Positions 18,616-27,522 are shown, counted from the first letter of the stretch. The stretch: DNA of 64,000 nucleotides from FEN-1219 sp036563665 (GCA_036563665.1 DATCLY010000075.1:1-64000); one strand, 5' to 3'. Notes: a model not told the origin generated them from the sequence alone. Translations and numbers: made by a program.

Positions 18616-19797
18616 TCAGCCCGCGGCGCGCTCGGCGCGGTCCGCGTTCCAGACGGCGATCGTGCGCTCCACGTCACGGGCGCGCGCCGCCGGGCCGATG
18701 AAATGACCCTGCACGCGATCGCAGCCGAGCGCCTCGAGCATCTGCAGCGTGGCCTCGTCCTCGACGCCTTCGGCGCACGTGCTGATCTTGAGCTTGTGCG
18801 CGAGGTACACGAGGCCTTCCATGAAGGCGCGCGCGTCTTCGCGAGTCCCCATGTCCTTGGTGAACGTGTTGTCGAGCTTCACCTCGCTGAACGGCATGCG
18901 ATAGAGGTGCGTGAGCGACGAGGAGCCCGTGCCGAAGTCGTCGAGGCACAGGTTCACGTTCTTCACGCGCAGCCGCGCGAGCACGTCGAGCGTGAGCTCC
19001 GGGTCCTCCACGGCCGTGGTCTCCTTGAGCTCGAGCGTGATGCTCGAAGGATCGAGGTCGTGCTCCGCGATGAGGGCGAGCATGCGCTCGGGGAAGCCGA
19101 GGTCGGCCACGAAGTGGGCCGACAGGTTCAGCCCGAGGTCCATGCGCAGCCCCTTCGACTTCCAGATGCGCGCCTGCTCGAGCGCCGTGCGGAACACGAA
19201 GTCGGTGAGCTCCACGATGAGACCGTTGTCCTCGGCGACGTGCAGGAAGTCGCCGGGATAGAGCAGCCCGTACTCCGGGTGCTCCCAGCGCACGAGCGCC
19301 TCCGCGCCGTCCACCACCCAGCGCCCGGGCCCCCTGCGGGTGGCCTTCGGCAGGTAGTGCACCACGAGCTGCCCCTCGATGATGCCTTCGCGCAGGCGAT
19401 CGGCCGTGATGATCTTGCGCTGCACGAGCAGCCGCGCGAGCTGCAGCTCGAGCTCGTCGAGCGCGATGGGCTTGCAGAACGCGCCGGCGATGTCCACGCC
19501 CATCGACAGCCCGAGCTCCGTGGCCGTGGTCACCATGCGGTTGTCGAGGCCGCTCGCGATCAGCACCTTCGGCCGCACGCGGGAGTGCGCGAGGTCGCGG
19601 AGCAGCGCGATGCCGTCCTTGCCCGGAATCTGCAGGTCCAGCAGGATCACCGTGGGCTGCACGCTCTCCACCGTCTGGATGAAGCGCTCCGGCTCGTCGA
19701 GCCGGGTGACGGCGTAGCCGAGATCCTCGCCGACCTGCGCGAAGAACTTCGCGACCTCCGGATCGTCGTCCATCACGAGCAAGCGGTTGTCGTTCAT
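18616..19797 (-). CDS. Response regulator with EAL (c-di-GMP phosphodiesterase) output
   Basis: This 393-residue protein has an N-terminal receiver (about 1-120) with the acidic pocket MDDD, phosphoacceptor D54 in VILLDLQIP, and K109 in FCKP. The EAL domain covers about 135-385 with the catalytic set present: EALVRW, LNLSAHF (Asn), LELKET, LDDFGTGSS, EVKLDN (Lys), CAEGVED and DRVQGHF. It should therefore hydrolyse cyclic di-GMP when phosphorylated. The ATG at 19797 has GGAG six bases upstream and is preferred to the ATG at 19809 that overlaps the upstream stop. It is coupled to a paralogue directly upstream. Confidence 0.92.
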   Translation of the reverse strand: MNDNRLLVMDDDPEVAKFFAQVGEDLGYAVTRLDEPERFIQTVESVQPTVILLDLQIPGKDGIALLRDLAHSRVRPKVLIASGLDNRMVTTATELGLSMGVDIAGAFCKPIALDELELQLARLLVQRKIITADRLREGIIEGQLVVHYLPKATRRGPGRWVVDGAEALVRWEHPEYGLLYPGDFLHVAEDNGLIVELTDFVFRTALEQARIWKSKGLRMDLGLNLSAHFVADLGFPERMLALIAEHDLDPSSITLELKETTAVEDPELTLDVLARLRVKNVNLCLDDFGTGSSSLTHLYRMPFSEVKLDNTFTKDMGTREDARAFMEGLVYLAHKLKISTCAEGVEDEATLQMLEALGCDRVQGHFIGPAARARDVERTIAVWNADRAERAAG

Positions 19798-19808
19798 CGA
19801 TCGCTCCA

Positions 19809-21008
19809 TCAAAGCACGGCGCGCGTCGCCTGCGACGGCGCCTGGTTCGAGCTCCAGCGGCTGGTAAAGGAAGGAATCTGGCCCGCCGGCAGCGCGCGGC
19901 TCACGAAGTACCCCTGGCAGCGGTCGCAGCCGAGCTCGGCCAGCAGGTCGAGCGCGCCGGCGCTCTCGACCCCCTCGGCGCACACCTCGAGGCCCAGGTT
20001 GTGCCCGAGCTCGATGAGCGAGCCGATCATCGTGCGCGCCTGCGCGCTTCTCGGCAGATGCGTGACCAGGCTCTTGTCGATCTTCATCTCGTCGAACGGC
20101 ATGCGATGGAGCCGCGTCACAGACGAGTAGCCGGTGCCGAAGTCGTCGAGCGCCACCGTCACGCCGACGGAGCGCAGCCGCGTCAGCACGTCGACCACGA
20201 CCGTGGGCGCCTGCAGGGTGGCGGCCTCCGTGACCTCGACGGTGAGCCACAGCGGATCGATGCGCTCCTCGGCGAGCCGAGCCTCGAGGCGCGCCGGGAA
20301 CTCCGCGTCCGCGGCGAGGCCCGGCGGCAGGTTGATCGCGCACTTGAGCCCGAGCCCCTCGCGCTGCCAGCCCGCGAGCGCGCGCAGCGAGCCCGCGATG
20401 ACGAGCTCCGAGAGCTCCCGCATGAGGCCGCCGCGCTCGGCCACCGACACGAACTCCTCGGGCATGACGAGCCCGTAGCGCGGATGCAGCCAGCGGACTA
20501 GCGCCTCGACGCCGTCCACGTCCCAGCCGTCCGGGGCGACACGGCGCACCTGCGGCTGGAAGTACGGCACGAGCTCGCCGGCCGCGAGGGCGCGGGCGAG
20601 CTCCGCGGTGTCGATCTCGCGGTCCGCCTTGCGCGCGGCACGCAGCAGCGCGTCGATCTCGGGCGCTTCGGGCGACGCTGGCAGCGTGCCCAGCATGGAA
20701 AGGCCGCGGGCGATGCCGAGCTCCCACGCGCTCTCGAGCACGCGGTCGCCCTCGTCGCCGAGCAGCGCCACGTTCGCCCGCGAGTCGCGGGCGGCCAGCA
20801 GGCGCAGCAGCTCGGCGGCGTCGGTGTCCGGGAGTCGCAGCGCCGTGACGATGACCGTGGGGTTGAAGGCGTCGAGGAGCTTCGCGAGCTCCCCTCCTGG
20901 TGCGGTCTCCGCCACGTCGAAGCCGAGCCGCTCGGCCACGTCCACGATCGTCGCGACGCGCGCTCGATCGTGGTCGACCACCAGGAGCCGGTTGATGTTC
21001 GCCGCCAT
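19809..21008 (-). CDS. EAL-domain protein with a degenerate receiver
   Basis: This 399-residue paralogue of the next gene downstream has the same plan. The receiver (about 1-120) keeps the VDHD pocket, but the phosphoacceptor position is Ala (A56 in VIVTALRLP) and the conserved Lys is missing (MLGTLPAS). It cannot be phosphorylated in the usual way. The EAL domain (about 135-380) keeps its catalytic residues: EALVRW, AINLPPG, VEVTEA, LDDFGTGYSS, EMKIDK, CAEGVES and DRCQGYF. It is therefore probably an active phosphodiesterase with an unphosphorylatable sensor domain. The two EAL genes are 11 bp apart and follow the same promoter. Confidence 0.9.
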   Translation of the reverse strand: MAANINRLLVVDHDRARVATIVDVAERLGFDVAETAPGGELAKLLDAFNPTVIVTALRLPDTDAAELLRLLAARDSRANVALLGDEGDRVLESAWELGIARGLSMLGTLPASPEAPEIDALLRAARKADREIDTAELARALAAGELVPYFQPQVRRVAPDGWDVDGVEALVRWLHPRYGLVMPEEFVSVAERGGLMRELSELVIAGSLRALAGWQREGLGLKCAINLPPGLAADAEFPARLEARLAEERIDPLWLTVEVTEAATLQAPTVVVDVLTRLRSVGVTVALDDFGTGYSSVTRLHRMPFDEMKIDKSLVTHLPRSAQARTMIGSLIELGHNLGLEVCAEGVESAGALDLLAELGCDRCQGYFVSRALPAGQIPSFTSRWSSNQAPSQATRAVL

Positions 21009-21127
21009 CTTCGCCGATTTGCGCCGCCCGGGCGCGCTCGCCCAGGGGGCTGTTGGTTAGCCGGCGAAACTTAACACCCGTGCGCGGCGGGGCGCGCGTG
21101 CACAGGTCTTATTCGGTGCAAGAAAAG

Positions 21128-21193
21128 GGATCGCGGCTGGAAAGCCGCTCCCACCCTCTTGGCCGGGTGGGAGCGGCTTTCCAGCCGCGATCC
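21128..21193. repeat. Perfect REP-like doublet forming a 29-bp-arm hairpin
   Basis: The left arm (21128-21156) and right arm (21165-21193) are exact inverted copies of the dispersed element, separated by the 8-bp loop TCTTGGCC. It lies between the NarL-type regulator and the EAL pair. This is the REPIN arrangement (two inverted REPs forming a hairpin). Confidence 0.92.
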
Positions 21194-21254
21194 TTAGGGG
21201 ACTTCCCGAACCGGCGTCGCCGCCGCTCGGGCTTATGTCAAGCCGCCGGGACCG

Positions 21255-21971
21255 TCACTGATTGCCGGCGTACCAGTTCACCGCGAACTGCACGAGCTGC
21301 GGCGAAGTGTGCAGGTTCAGCTTCTTCTTGATGCGCTGGCGGTGCGACTCGATGGTCTTGACGCTCAGGTTGAGATTGTCGGCGATCTCGCGCGTGGTGC
21401 GCCCGCGGCCGATGAGGTTCAGCACCTGCAGCTCGCGGTTGCTGAGCCGGTCGATCGGGTCGCTGCTCTGCGCCCGGCCGGCCACGGCGAAGCGCTCGAT
21501 CATGCTGGCGCCCACCTTCTCGCTCACGTAGATGCCGCCGGACAGCACCCGGCGAACCGCAACCAGCAGCTGGTCCGCCGCCGCCTGCTTCATGATGTAG
21601 CCGTTCGCGCCGGCCGCGAGCAGCCGCTCCGCGTAGATCATCTCGTCGTGCATGGAGAGCACGAGCACCGGGAGCTGCTCGTACTTGCTGCGGATGTCCT
21701 TCACGAGCTCCATGCCGTCGCTGTCCCGCAGCGACAGGTCGAGGATCACGATGTCGGGCTTGAGCTTCGCGAGCGCGAGCCGCGCTTCCTTGACGTCTGC
21801 CGCCTCGCCGCAGACTTCGAGATCCGGCTCCTGCTCGATGAGCTGCACCAGGCCTTGCCGGACGATGGGGTGATCGTCGACGACGAACACGCTACGGCGG
21901 CGGTTCGGCGCCTCGGCCGGATGGTGACCCTCGGAATGCTCCTGTGCTCCACGCGCGATCGTCATATCCAT
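21255..21971 (-). CDS. NarL/FixJ-family response regulator
   Basis: This 238-residue protein has a receiver domain (about 27-145) with VDDHPIVRQG, phosphoacceptor D78 in IVILDLSLRD, and the MKQAAADQ segment carrying the conserved Lys. The C-terminal LuxR HTH (about 170-232) reads LSNRELQVLNLIGRGRTTRE, then IADNLNLSVKTIESHRQRIK. No kinase gene is adjacent, so its partner is unknown. The start at 21971 excludes the tRNA-Gly sequence that the longest reading frame runs into. The tRNA lies 45 bp upstream in the same direction, so the two may share a transcript. Confidence 0.9.
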   Translation of the reverse strand: MDMTIARGAQEHSEGHHPAEAPNRRRSVFVVDDHPIVRQGLVQLIEQEPDLEVCGEAADVKEARLALAKLKPDIVILDLSLRDSDGMELVKDIRSKYEQLPVLVLSMHDEMIYAERLLAAGANGYIMKQAAADQLLVAVRRVLSGGIYVSEKVGASMIERFAVAGRAQSSDPIDRLSNRELQVLNLIGRGRTTREIADNLNLSVKTIESHRQRIKKKLNLHTSPQLVQFAVNWYAGNQ

Positions 21972-22015
21972 GACTCGTTTGCGGCGACCTTCGCCGGTTG
22001 CGTTGAGGATCCGGT

Positions 22016-22089
22016 TGGAGCGGGTGATGGGAATCGAACCCACGTCATCAGCTTGGGAAGCTGAGGTTCTACCATTGAACTACACCCGC
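22016..22089 (-). tRNA. tRNA-Gly (CCC)
   Basis: This is a 74-nt cloverleaf with an encoded CCA, very close to E. coli glyU. It starts with GCGGGTGTAGTTCAATGG. The anticodon stem TCAGC/GCTGA holds the loop TTCCCAA (anticodon CCC), and the T-loop is TTCGATT. A good promoter lies 10 bp upstream of the 5' end. Confidence 0.95.
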
Positions 22090-22099
22090 ACGGGCCCCG

Positions 22100-22128
22100 A
22101 TTCTACGTCGACGCTCGCCGTGCGTCAC
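22100..22128 (-). promoter_or_regulatory. Predicted sigma-70 promoter for tRNA-Gly
   Basis: On the minus strand, the -35 box GTGACG (22123-22128) and the -10 box TAGAAT (22100-22105) are 17 bp apart. The start would be at or just before the tRNA 5' end. Confidence 0.6.
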
Positions 22129-22170
22129 GACCCCGCGGCCGCGAATCGCCCGGGCCACTAGAATGGGCGC

Positions 22171-22878
22171 ATGAGCGGCGAGGTCCATCTGCGCAGGGTG
22201 CGCAGCTTCGTGCGGCGCCCGGGGCGCATCACCGCGGCGCAGCGCCGCGCGCTCGCCACGCTCGCCCCCCGCTACTGCCTGCCCCGGGGCGAGCGGCTCG
22301 ACCTCGACGCCGTGTTCGGGCGCCGCGCCCCGCGGGTGCTGGACGTGGGCTTCGGCGACGGCGAGGCGCTGCTGACGGCGGCGGTGAACTTCCCGCAGCT
22401 CGACTATCTCGGCATCGAGGTGCACGAGCCCGGCATCGGCCACCTGCTGCTGCTCCTCGAGCAGGCGGGCGTTTCGAACGTGCGGGTGATCGAGGGCGAC
22501 GCCACCGAGGTCATGCCCGAGACGCTCGCGGACGCGAGCATCGCCGCCGTCAATCTGTTCTTCCCCGACCCGTGGCCCAAGAAGCGCCATCACAAGCGCC
22601 GCCTCGTGCAGCCGCCGTTCGTCGCCGAGATGGCGCGCGTGCTCGAGGACGGCGGCCTGCTGCACGTGGCGACCGATTGGGCGAGCTACGCGGATCACAC
22701 CCGGGCCGTGCTCGCGGAAAGCGACCAATTCGTTACGGAGACGGCCGCCGATCTGTGCCACAATCCGCTCGCGTTCAGAGCGCCCACGAAATTCGAGCGC
22801 CGAGGCCGTCGGCTCGGCCACGAGATCGTCGACCTGTACTACCGCAGAGTGCCCCGCCGGCCAGCCGACACGCCCTGA
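22171..22878 (+). CDS. trmB: tRNA (guanine-N7-)-methyltransferase TrmB
   Basis: This 235-residue Rossmann-fold enzyme makes m7G46 in the variable loop of tRNAs. Motifs are VRSFVRRPGRIT near the N-terminus, the SAM loop VLDVGFGDGEALL (about 52-64), GIEVHEPGIGHLL, and the family signature FFPDPWPKKRHHKRRLVQ. It ends with KFERRGRRLGHEIVDL, the usual tRNA-binding tail. It begins 82 bp after the divergent tRNA-Gly. The next gene starts 2 bp after its stop. Confidence 0.95.
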   Translation: MSGEVHLRRVRSFVRRPGRITAAQRRALATLAPRYCLPRGERLDLDAVFGRRAPRVLDVGFGDGEALLTAAVNFPQLDYLGIEVHEPGIGHLLLLLEQAGVSNVRVIEGDATEVMPETLADASIAAVNLFFPDPWPKKRHHKRRLVQPPFVAEMARVLEDGGLLHVATDWASYADHTRAVLAESDQFVTETAADLCHNPLAFRAPTKFERRGRRLGHEIVDLYYRRVPRRPADTP

Positions 22879-22880
22879 CG

Positions 22881-24176
22881 ATGTCCGCCCACGCAGCTTT
22901 CGAGTGGAACGTGCTCCTCAAGGGGCGACTGTGGCTCGCCGCCCTGATGGGCTTCGCCGGCGGGCTGCCGCTGCTGCTCACGTTGACCGTGCTGCAGGCC
23001 TGGCTCACCCAGGAGAACACGAGCCTCGGCACGATCGGCGTGCTCGCGAGCGTGATGGGCCTGCCCTACACGCTGAAGTTCCTGTGGGCGCCGATCGTGG
23101 ACCGCTACAAGCCGCTCGCGCTCGGCCGCCGGCGCGGCTGGCTCCTGATCGCGCAGCTCGCGCTCGCCGCGAGCATCGCGCTCATGGGGTTCCAGAGCCC
23201 GGGCGAGCACCTGCTCGGCGTGGTGCTCGCGGGGTTCCTCGTGACGTTCTTCTCGGCCACGCAGGACGTGATCATCGATGCGTACCGGCGGGAATCGCTC
23301 CTCGACCGGGAGCAGGGCCTAGGGGCGTCGTTCTACACCTACGGCTATCGTCTCGGCATGCTGCTCGCGTCCGCGGGAGGGTTGATCCTGGCGGACATCA
23401 TCGGCTTCCAGGGCGTGTACCTGGTCATGGCGGGCGTCATGCTCGCCTGCGTGCCGGTGACGCTGCTCGCGCCCGAGCCCGAGCAGACCGGCAGGCCGCG
23501 CAGCATCGCGGAGTCGTTCGTCGGACCGTTCGTGGAGTTCTTCACGCGCAGCGACGTGGCGAAGGCGCTGCTGGTCCTCACCTTCATCGTCGCTTACAAG
23601 CTCGGCGACAACATCGCCAACCACATGTCGATCCCGTTCTACCTCTCGCTCGGCTTCTCGAACACGGAGATCGGCGCCGTGGCGAAGGTGGTGGGGGCAG
23701 GCGCCGTGCTGCTCGGCGTGGCCGTCGGCGGCGCCTGCACGCTGAGGCTCGGGCTCTACCGGGCGATGCTCGCGATCGGCGTGCTGCAGGCGCTCTCGAC
23801 GGCGTGCTACGTGCTGCTCGCGCTCGCGGGGCATCACCGCGGCTGGCTCACCGGAGTCATCGCGTTCGAGAACCTCACCGTCGGCATGGGCACCGCGGCG
23901 CTGCTCGCTTTCATGGCCGCGATCACGAACAAGCAGTTCACGGCCACGCAGTTCGCGCTGCTCTCCACGCTCGCCACGCTCCCCCGCGCCGTGCTGGCCG
24001 CGCCAAGCGGGTACCTCGCGGAGTTCCTGGGCTGGCCGCAGTTCTTCGTGGCCTGCACGCTCATCGCGCTGCCCGGGCTGCTCCTGCTGCCGGTGGTGCG
24101 CCACTGGTTCGGCGACGCCGCGGTGCGACGCGTGCCGGCGGAGGGCGGCCGCTCCGCGGTCGTGGACGCGAGCTGA
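22881..24176 (+). CDS. ampG: AmpG-like muropeptide MFS transporter
   Basis: This 431-residue integral membrane protein has about 12 hydrophobic segments. The AmpG-type features are GFAGGLPLLLTLTVLQAWL near the N-terminus, LPYTLKFLWAPIVDRYKPL, FFSATQDVIIDAYRRE, and GASFYTYGYRLGML. AmpG imports anhydromuropeptides for cell-wall recycling and links to beta-lactamase induction in relatives. The start is two bases after the trmB stop; the longer frame reading inside trmB is rejected. Related MFS proteins annotated as general transporters share these motifs, so the substrate is inferred. Confidence 0.85.
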   Translation: MSAHAAFEWNVLLKGRLWLAALMGFAGGLPLLLTLTVLQAWLTQENTSLGTIGVLASVMGLPYTLKFLWAPIVDRYKPLALGRRRGWLLIAQLALAASIALMGFQSPGEHLLGVVLAGFLVTFFSATQDVIIDAYRRESLLDREQGLGASFYTYGYRLGMLLASAGGLILADIIGFQGVYLVMAGVMLACVPVTLLAPEPEQTGRPRSIAESFVGPFVEFFTRSDVAKALLVLTFIVAYKLGDNIANHMSIPFYLSLGFSNTEIGAVAKVVGAGAVLLGVAVGGACTLRLGLYRAMLAIGVLQALSTACYVLLALAGHHRGWLTGVIAFENLTVGMGTAALLAFMAAITNKQFTATQFALLSTLATLPRAVLAAPSGYLAEFLGWPQFFVACTLIALPGLLLLPVVRHWFGDAAVRRVPAEGGRSAVVDAS

Positions 24177-24245
24177 TGCGAGCGACGCGCCCAAGCGCGC
24201 GGCGAACGTCTGTATCATGCACAGGGAGCGGGGGGATTCGAGCCA

Positions 24246-24902
24246 ATGAAGGCATACAAGACGGCATTTCTCGAGCTCGCGCTGGAGCTCAACGTGCTGC
24301 AGTTCGGCGAGTTCACGCTCAAGTCGGGACGTGTGAGCCCGTACTTCTTCAACGCCGGCCTCTTCAACAGCGGCTACGCGGCCGCCAAGCTCGGCCGCTG
24401 CTACGCCTCGGCCATCGCCGACCTCGACGTCGAGTTCGACATGCTGTTCGGCCCGGCGTACAAGGGCATTCCGCTCGTGGTCCTGGCCGCCGCGGCGCTG
24501 GCCGAGCACCACGACGAGGACTATCCGTTCGCCTACAACCGCAAGGAAGCCAAGGATCACGGCGAGGGCGGCGCGGTGATCGGCGCCCCGCTCCAGGGGC
24601 GGGTGCTGATCCTCGACGACGTGATCACGGCCGGCACGGCCATCCGCGAGGTGCTCGACCTCATCCGCGACGCGGGGGCCACCCCCGCCGGCGTGCTCGT
24701 GGCGCTCGACCGCGAGGAGGTGGGCAGCAAGAGCCGCATGTCGGCCGTCGAGCAGCTCCAGAACGAGCTCGGCGTGCCGATCAGGAGCATCGTCACGCTG
24801 ACGGACCTCATCGATCACATCGAGAAGGACGAGGAATACGCCGCGCACCTGCCGGCCGTCCGCGCCTACCGCAACCGCTACGGCGTCGCGTTCGACCGTT
24901 AG
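24246..24902 (+). CDS. pyrE: Orotate phosphoribosyltransferase
   Basis: This 218-residue enzyme converts orotate and PRPP to OMP in pyrimidine synthesis. It has KSGRVSPYFFNAGLF near the N-terminus, FGPAYKGIPL, FAYNRKEAKDHGEGG (the flexible catalytic loop), and the PRPP-binding motif VLILDDVITAGTA (about 119-131). The length is close to the E. coli enzyme. It starts 69 bp after the ampG-like gene; GGGAGCGGGGGG-type purine runs serve as its ribosome site region. Confidence 0.96.
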   Translation: MKAYKTAFLELALELNVLQFGEFTLKSGRVSPYFFNAGLFNSGYAAAKLGRCYASAIADLDVEFDMLFGPAYKGIPLVVLAAAALAEHHDEDYPFAYNRKEAKDHGEGGAVIGAPLQGRVLILDDVITAGTAIREVLDLIRDAGATPAGVLVALDREEVGSKSRMSAVEQLQNELGVPIRSIVTLTDLIDHIEKDEEYAAHLPAVRAYRNRYGVAFDR

Positions 24903-25000
24903 CGCGGGGGGTGACGGTCGAAAACGGGCCCGAGTTCAGGTTTTTTCGTAGATTTTTCTGGTATATGTAGGGGCTCTACCAAGCCGCGAGTTTACATAAG

Positions 25001-25645
25001 GTGAATTCGCCTTCTCGTCGATGGCTCGTGGCCGGCGCCCTCGCCGGAGTGGCGCTGTGCGCGGCCGGCGCGCAGGCGCAGCAGCGCGTCTACCGCTGGG
25101 TGGACGAGAACGGGGTCGTGCACTACGGCGACCGCGTGCCGCCCCAGTACGCGCACGCGGACCGCGAGATCCTCAACGACAAGGGCATCATCGTCGGGCA
25201 CGAGGAAGGCGCCCTCACGGACGAGGAGCGCGCCGCCCTCGAGCGCGAGAAGGCGCTCGAAGAGGAGCGTCGCCGGCAGCAGCAGGAGATCGCGCGGCGC
25301 GACCGCATGCTGCTCGAGGCCTATCTGTCGGTGGAGGAGATCGAGGATCTGCGCGACCGGCGGCTCGAGGTGCTCGATTCCCGCATCAAGGTCACCGAGC
25401 AGTACCTCGCGAACCTGCGCCAGCGCCTCGCGGCGCTCGAGCGCGAAGCGGCGCGATACAAGCCCCGCAACGAGAACCCCGACGCGCCGGAGATGCCCGA
25501 GAACCTGCGGCGCGAGATCGACATGATCACCGCGTCGATCGCCTCCTACGAGAACGATCTTGCGCGCACGCGCACGGACAAGGAGTTGCTGCGCGAGTCG
25601 TTCGAGCGCGACATCGAACGCTTCAAGGAGCTCAAAGGCGGCTGA
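25001..25645 (+). CDS. Exported DUF4124 domain protein with coiled coil
   Basis: This is a 214-residue protein with a GTG start at 25001. The signal peptide ends at AGAQA-QQ. A DUF4124 segment (about 29-60, VYRWVDENGVVHYGDRVPP) is followed by a long charged coiled coil (about 70-210). DUF4124 is a small periplasmic module common in proteobacteria; the function is unknown. The 98 bp upstream contains a T-rich stretch and TGGTATATG, a possible extended -10. It is convergent with dut, with only 3 bp between the stops. Confidence 0.8.
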   Translation: MNSPSRRWLVAGALAGVALCAAGAQAQQRVYRWVDENGVVHYGDRVPPQYAHADREILNDKGIIVGHEEGALTDEERAALEREKALEEERRRQQQEIARRDRMLLEAYLSVEEIEDLRDRRLEVLDSRIKVTEQYLANLRQRLAALEREAARYKPRNENPDAPEMPENLRREIDMITASIASYENDLARTRTDKELLRESFERDIERFKELKGG

Positions 25646-25648
25646 GGC

Positions 25649-26128
25649 TCAGGTTCGGCCGGTGTGGCCGAAGCCGCCGGTGCCTCGCTCGCTCGCCTCG
25701 AAGCTGTCCACGATCTCGAACTCCGCCTGCACCACCGGCACGATCACGAGCTGCGCGATGCGCTCGCCGGGCTCGATGCGAAAGCGCTCGCGGCCGCGGT
25801 TCCAGACGGAGATCAGGATCTCGCCCTGGTAGTCCGAGTCGATCAGGCCCACGAGGTTGCCGAGCACGATGCCGTGCCGGTGGCCCAAGCCGGAGCGCGG
25901 CAGCACGAGGGCGGCGAGCGACGGATCGGCGATGTGCACGGCCACGCCCGACGGGATGAGCTCGCAGTCGCCGGGCGCGAGCTCGAGCGGCGCCTCGAGG
26001 CACGCACGCAGGTCCACGCCCGCCGAGCCCGGCGTGGCGCGCTGCGGCAGCGGAAACTCCTCGCCGAGGCGGGGATCGAGGATCTTGAGCTCGATGCGCC
26101 GCGGTCCCGCGGCCGGCCCGCCCCCCAT
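25649..26128 (-). CDS. dut: dUTP diphosphatase
   Basis: This 159-residue trimeric dUTPase hydrolyses dUTP to dUMP and PPi. All five family motifs are visible: PGSAGVDLRAC, LVLPRSGLGHRHGIVLGN, VGLIDSDYQGE, ERIAQLVIVP, and the C-terminal arm RGTGGFGHTGR that closes the active site. The start shares one base with the coaBC stop (TGATG). The coaBC-dut pair is a standard gammaproteobacterial arrangement. Confidence 0.96.
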   Translation of the reverse strand: MGGGPAAGPRRIELKILDPRLGEEFPLPQRATPGSAGVDLRACLEAPLELAPGDCELIPSGVAVHIADPSLAALVLPRSGLGHRHGIVLGNLVGLIDSDYQGEILISVWNRGRERFRIEPGERIAQLVIVPVVQAEFEIVDSFEASERGTGGFGHTGRT

Positions 26129-27372
26129 CACTCGCCGGCCTGCGCCCGCGCGGCGCCCGCGCGCTTCAGGGCGTAGCGCTCCGCGATCAGCGCGATCAGC
26201 TTGCGCGCCAGCACCGCCTTCGGGGCTTCGCCGAGATCCACGCCGCCGCCCGGCCAATACACGGCGAGCGAGTTGGTCTCGCGGTCGAAGCCCGAGCTCG
26301 GGCCCACGAGGTTCGCGGCGATCATGTCGAGCCCCTTCTTCTCGAGCTTCTCGCGGGCGTGCTGCGCCACGTCCTGCGTCTCGGCGGCGAAGCCCACCGT
26401 GAACGGCGGGTTCGGCAGGGCCGCCACGCTCGCGAGCGTGTCGGGCGAGCGCACGAGCGCGAGCTGCATCTCCTCGGCGCTGCGCTTGATCTTCTCCCGC
26501 GACACGGTCTGCGGCCGGTAATCCGACACCGCCGCGCAGGCGATGAAGAGATCCGCGTCGCCGATCTCCTCGTGCACCCGGTGGTACATCTCCTCGGCGG
26601 TCTCGACGTCGATGCGGTGCACGCCGCGCGGCGTCTCGAGCGCGACGGGGCCCGTGATCAGCACCACGTTGCCGCCCGCGTCCCGCGCGGCCGCCGCCAG
26701 GGCGAACCCCATCTTCCCGGAGCTGCGGTTGGTGATGTAGCGCACGGGGTCGATGGGCTCCCGGGTGGGACCGGCCGTGATGACGATCTTGAGGCCGCGG
26801 AACGGCTTCGAGAGGAATTCCTTCTGCGGCTCGAGCACCGCCTCCACGATGTCGGCCGGCTCCACCATCCGGCCGGGGCCGGTCTCGCCGCAGGCCTGGT
26901 CGCCCACCGCGGGGCCGATGAAGCGGATCCCGCGCCCCTCGAGCACCTCGCGGTTCGCCTGCACGGCCGCGTTCTTCCACATCGCCTGGTTCATGGCCGG
27001 CGCCACGAAGATGGGCGCCTCCGTGGCGAGGCAGAGCGTGGCGAGCAGGTCGCCGGCGAGGCCGGCGGCGAGGGTGCCCAGGAAGTGCGCCGTGGCGGGC
27101 GCGACCACGACGATGTCGGCCCAGCGCGCGAGCTCGATGTGGCCCATGGCCGCCTCGGCGTCGGCGTCCCAGAGGTCGTTGCGCACGCGGCGGCCCGATA
27201 CCGCCTGGAACGTGATCGGCGAGACGAAGCGCTCGGCGCCCGCGCTCATGACCACCTGCACCTCGCAGCCGCGGTCCATGAGGCGCCGCACGAGGTCGGG
27301 GCTTTTGTAGGCGGCGATGCCGCCCGTCACGCCGAGCAGGACGCGCGTGGCTCTGGTGGTTTCGGCTGACAT
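26128..27372 (-). CDS. coaBC: Bifunctional phosphopantothenoylcysteine decarboxylase / phosphopantothenate-cysteine ligase
   Basis: This 414-residue coenzyme A biosynthesis enzyme has two domains. The N-terminal CoaC flavoprotein decarboxylase (about 8-185) shows GVTGGIAAYKS, catalytic His in GHIELARWAD, PAMNQAMW and CGETGPGRM. The C-terminal CoaB ligase (about 190-405) shows ITAGPTREPIDPVRYITNRS, SSGKMG, ACAAVSDYRP and KIKR. It is translationally coupled to dut. It is divergent from radC, with 150 bp between the two start codons. Confidence 0.96.
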   Translation of the reverse strand: MSAETTRATRVLLGVTGGIAAYKSPDLVRRLMDRGCEVQVVMSAGAERFVSPITFQAVSGRRVRNDLWDADAEAAMGHIELARWADIVVVAPATAHFLGTLAAGLAGDLLATLCLATEAPIFVAPAMNQAMWKNAAVQANREVLEGRGIRFIGPAVGDQACGETGPGRMVEPADIVEAVLEPQKEFLSKPFRGLKIVITAGPTREPIDPVRYITNRSSGKMGFALAAAARDAGGNVVLITGPVALETPRGVHRIDVETAEEMYHRVHEEIGDADLFIACAAVSDYRPQTVSREKIKRSAEEMQLALVRSPDTLASVAALPNPPFTVGFAAETQDVAQHAREKLEKKGLDMIAANLVGPSSGFDRETNSLAVYWPGGGVDLGEAPKAVLARKLIALIAERYALKRAGAARAQAGE

Positions 27373-27522
27373 GGGTGGGCTCCGGCCGTGAGCTTACTCT
27401 CGGTATCGCCGCGTTTTCCAGGCAAGCCGGCGTTTCTGCCGCCTGCGGGGCGAAAGAGACGCTGCGCGGCGCCGGCCGGCGGGCCACGATGCGGGGACGA
27501 CGACCGAACGAGGAGACCGTCC

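Noticed and set aside
21972..22043. Extended N-terminus of the NarL-type regulator starting inside tRNA-Gly (GSIPITRSN)
   Set aside because: It is translated tRNA sequence; the regulator starts at 21971 or 21965.
27388..27522. Longer radC start at 27388
   Set aside because: The extra 45 residues are low-complexity and lack any match to RadC, while GTG at 27523 has a good ribosome site.
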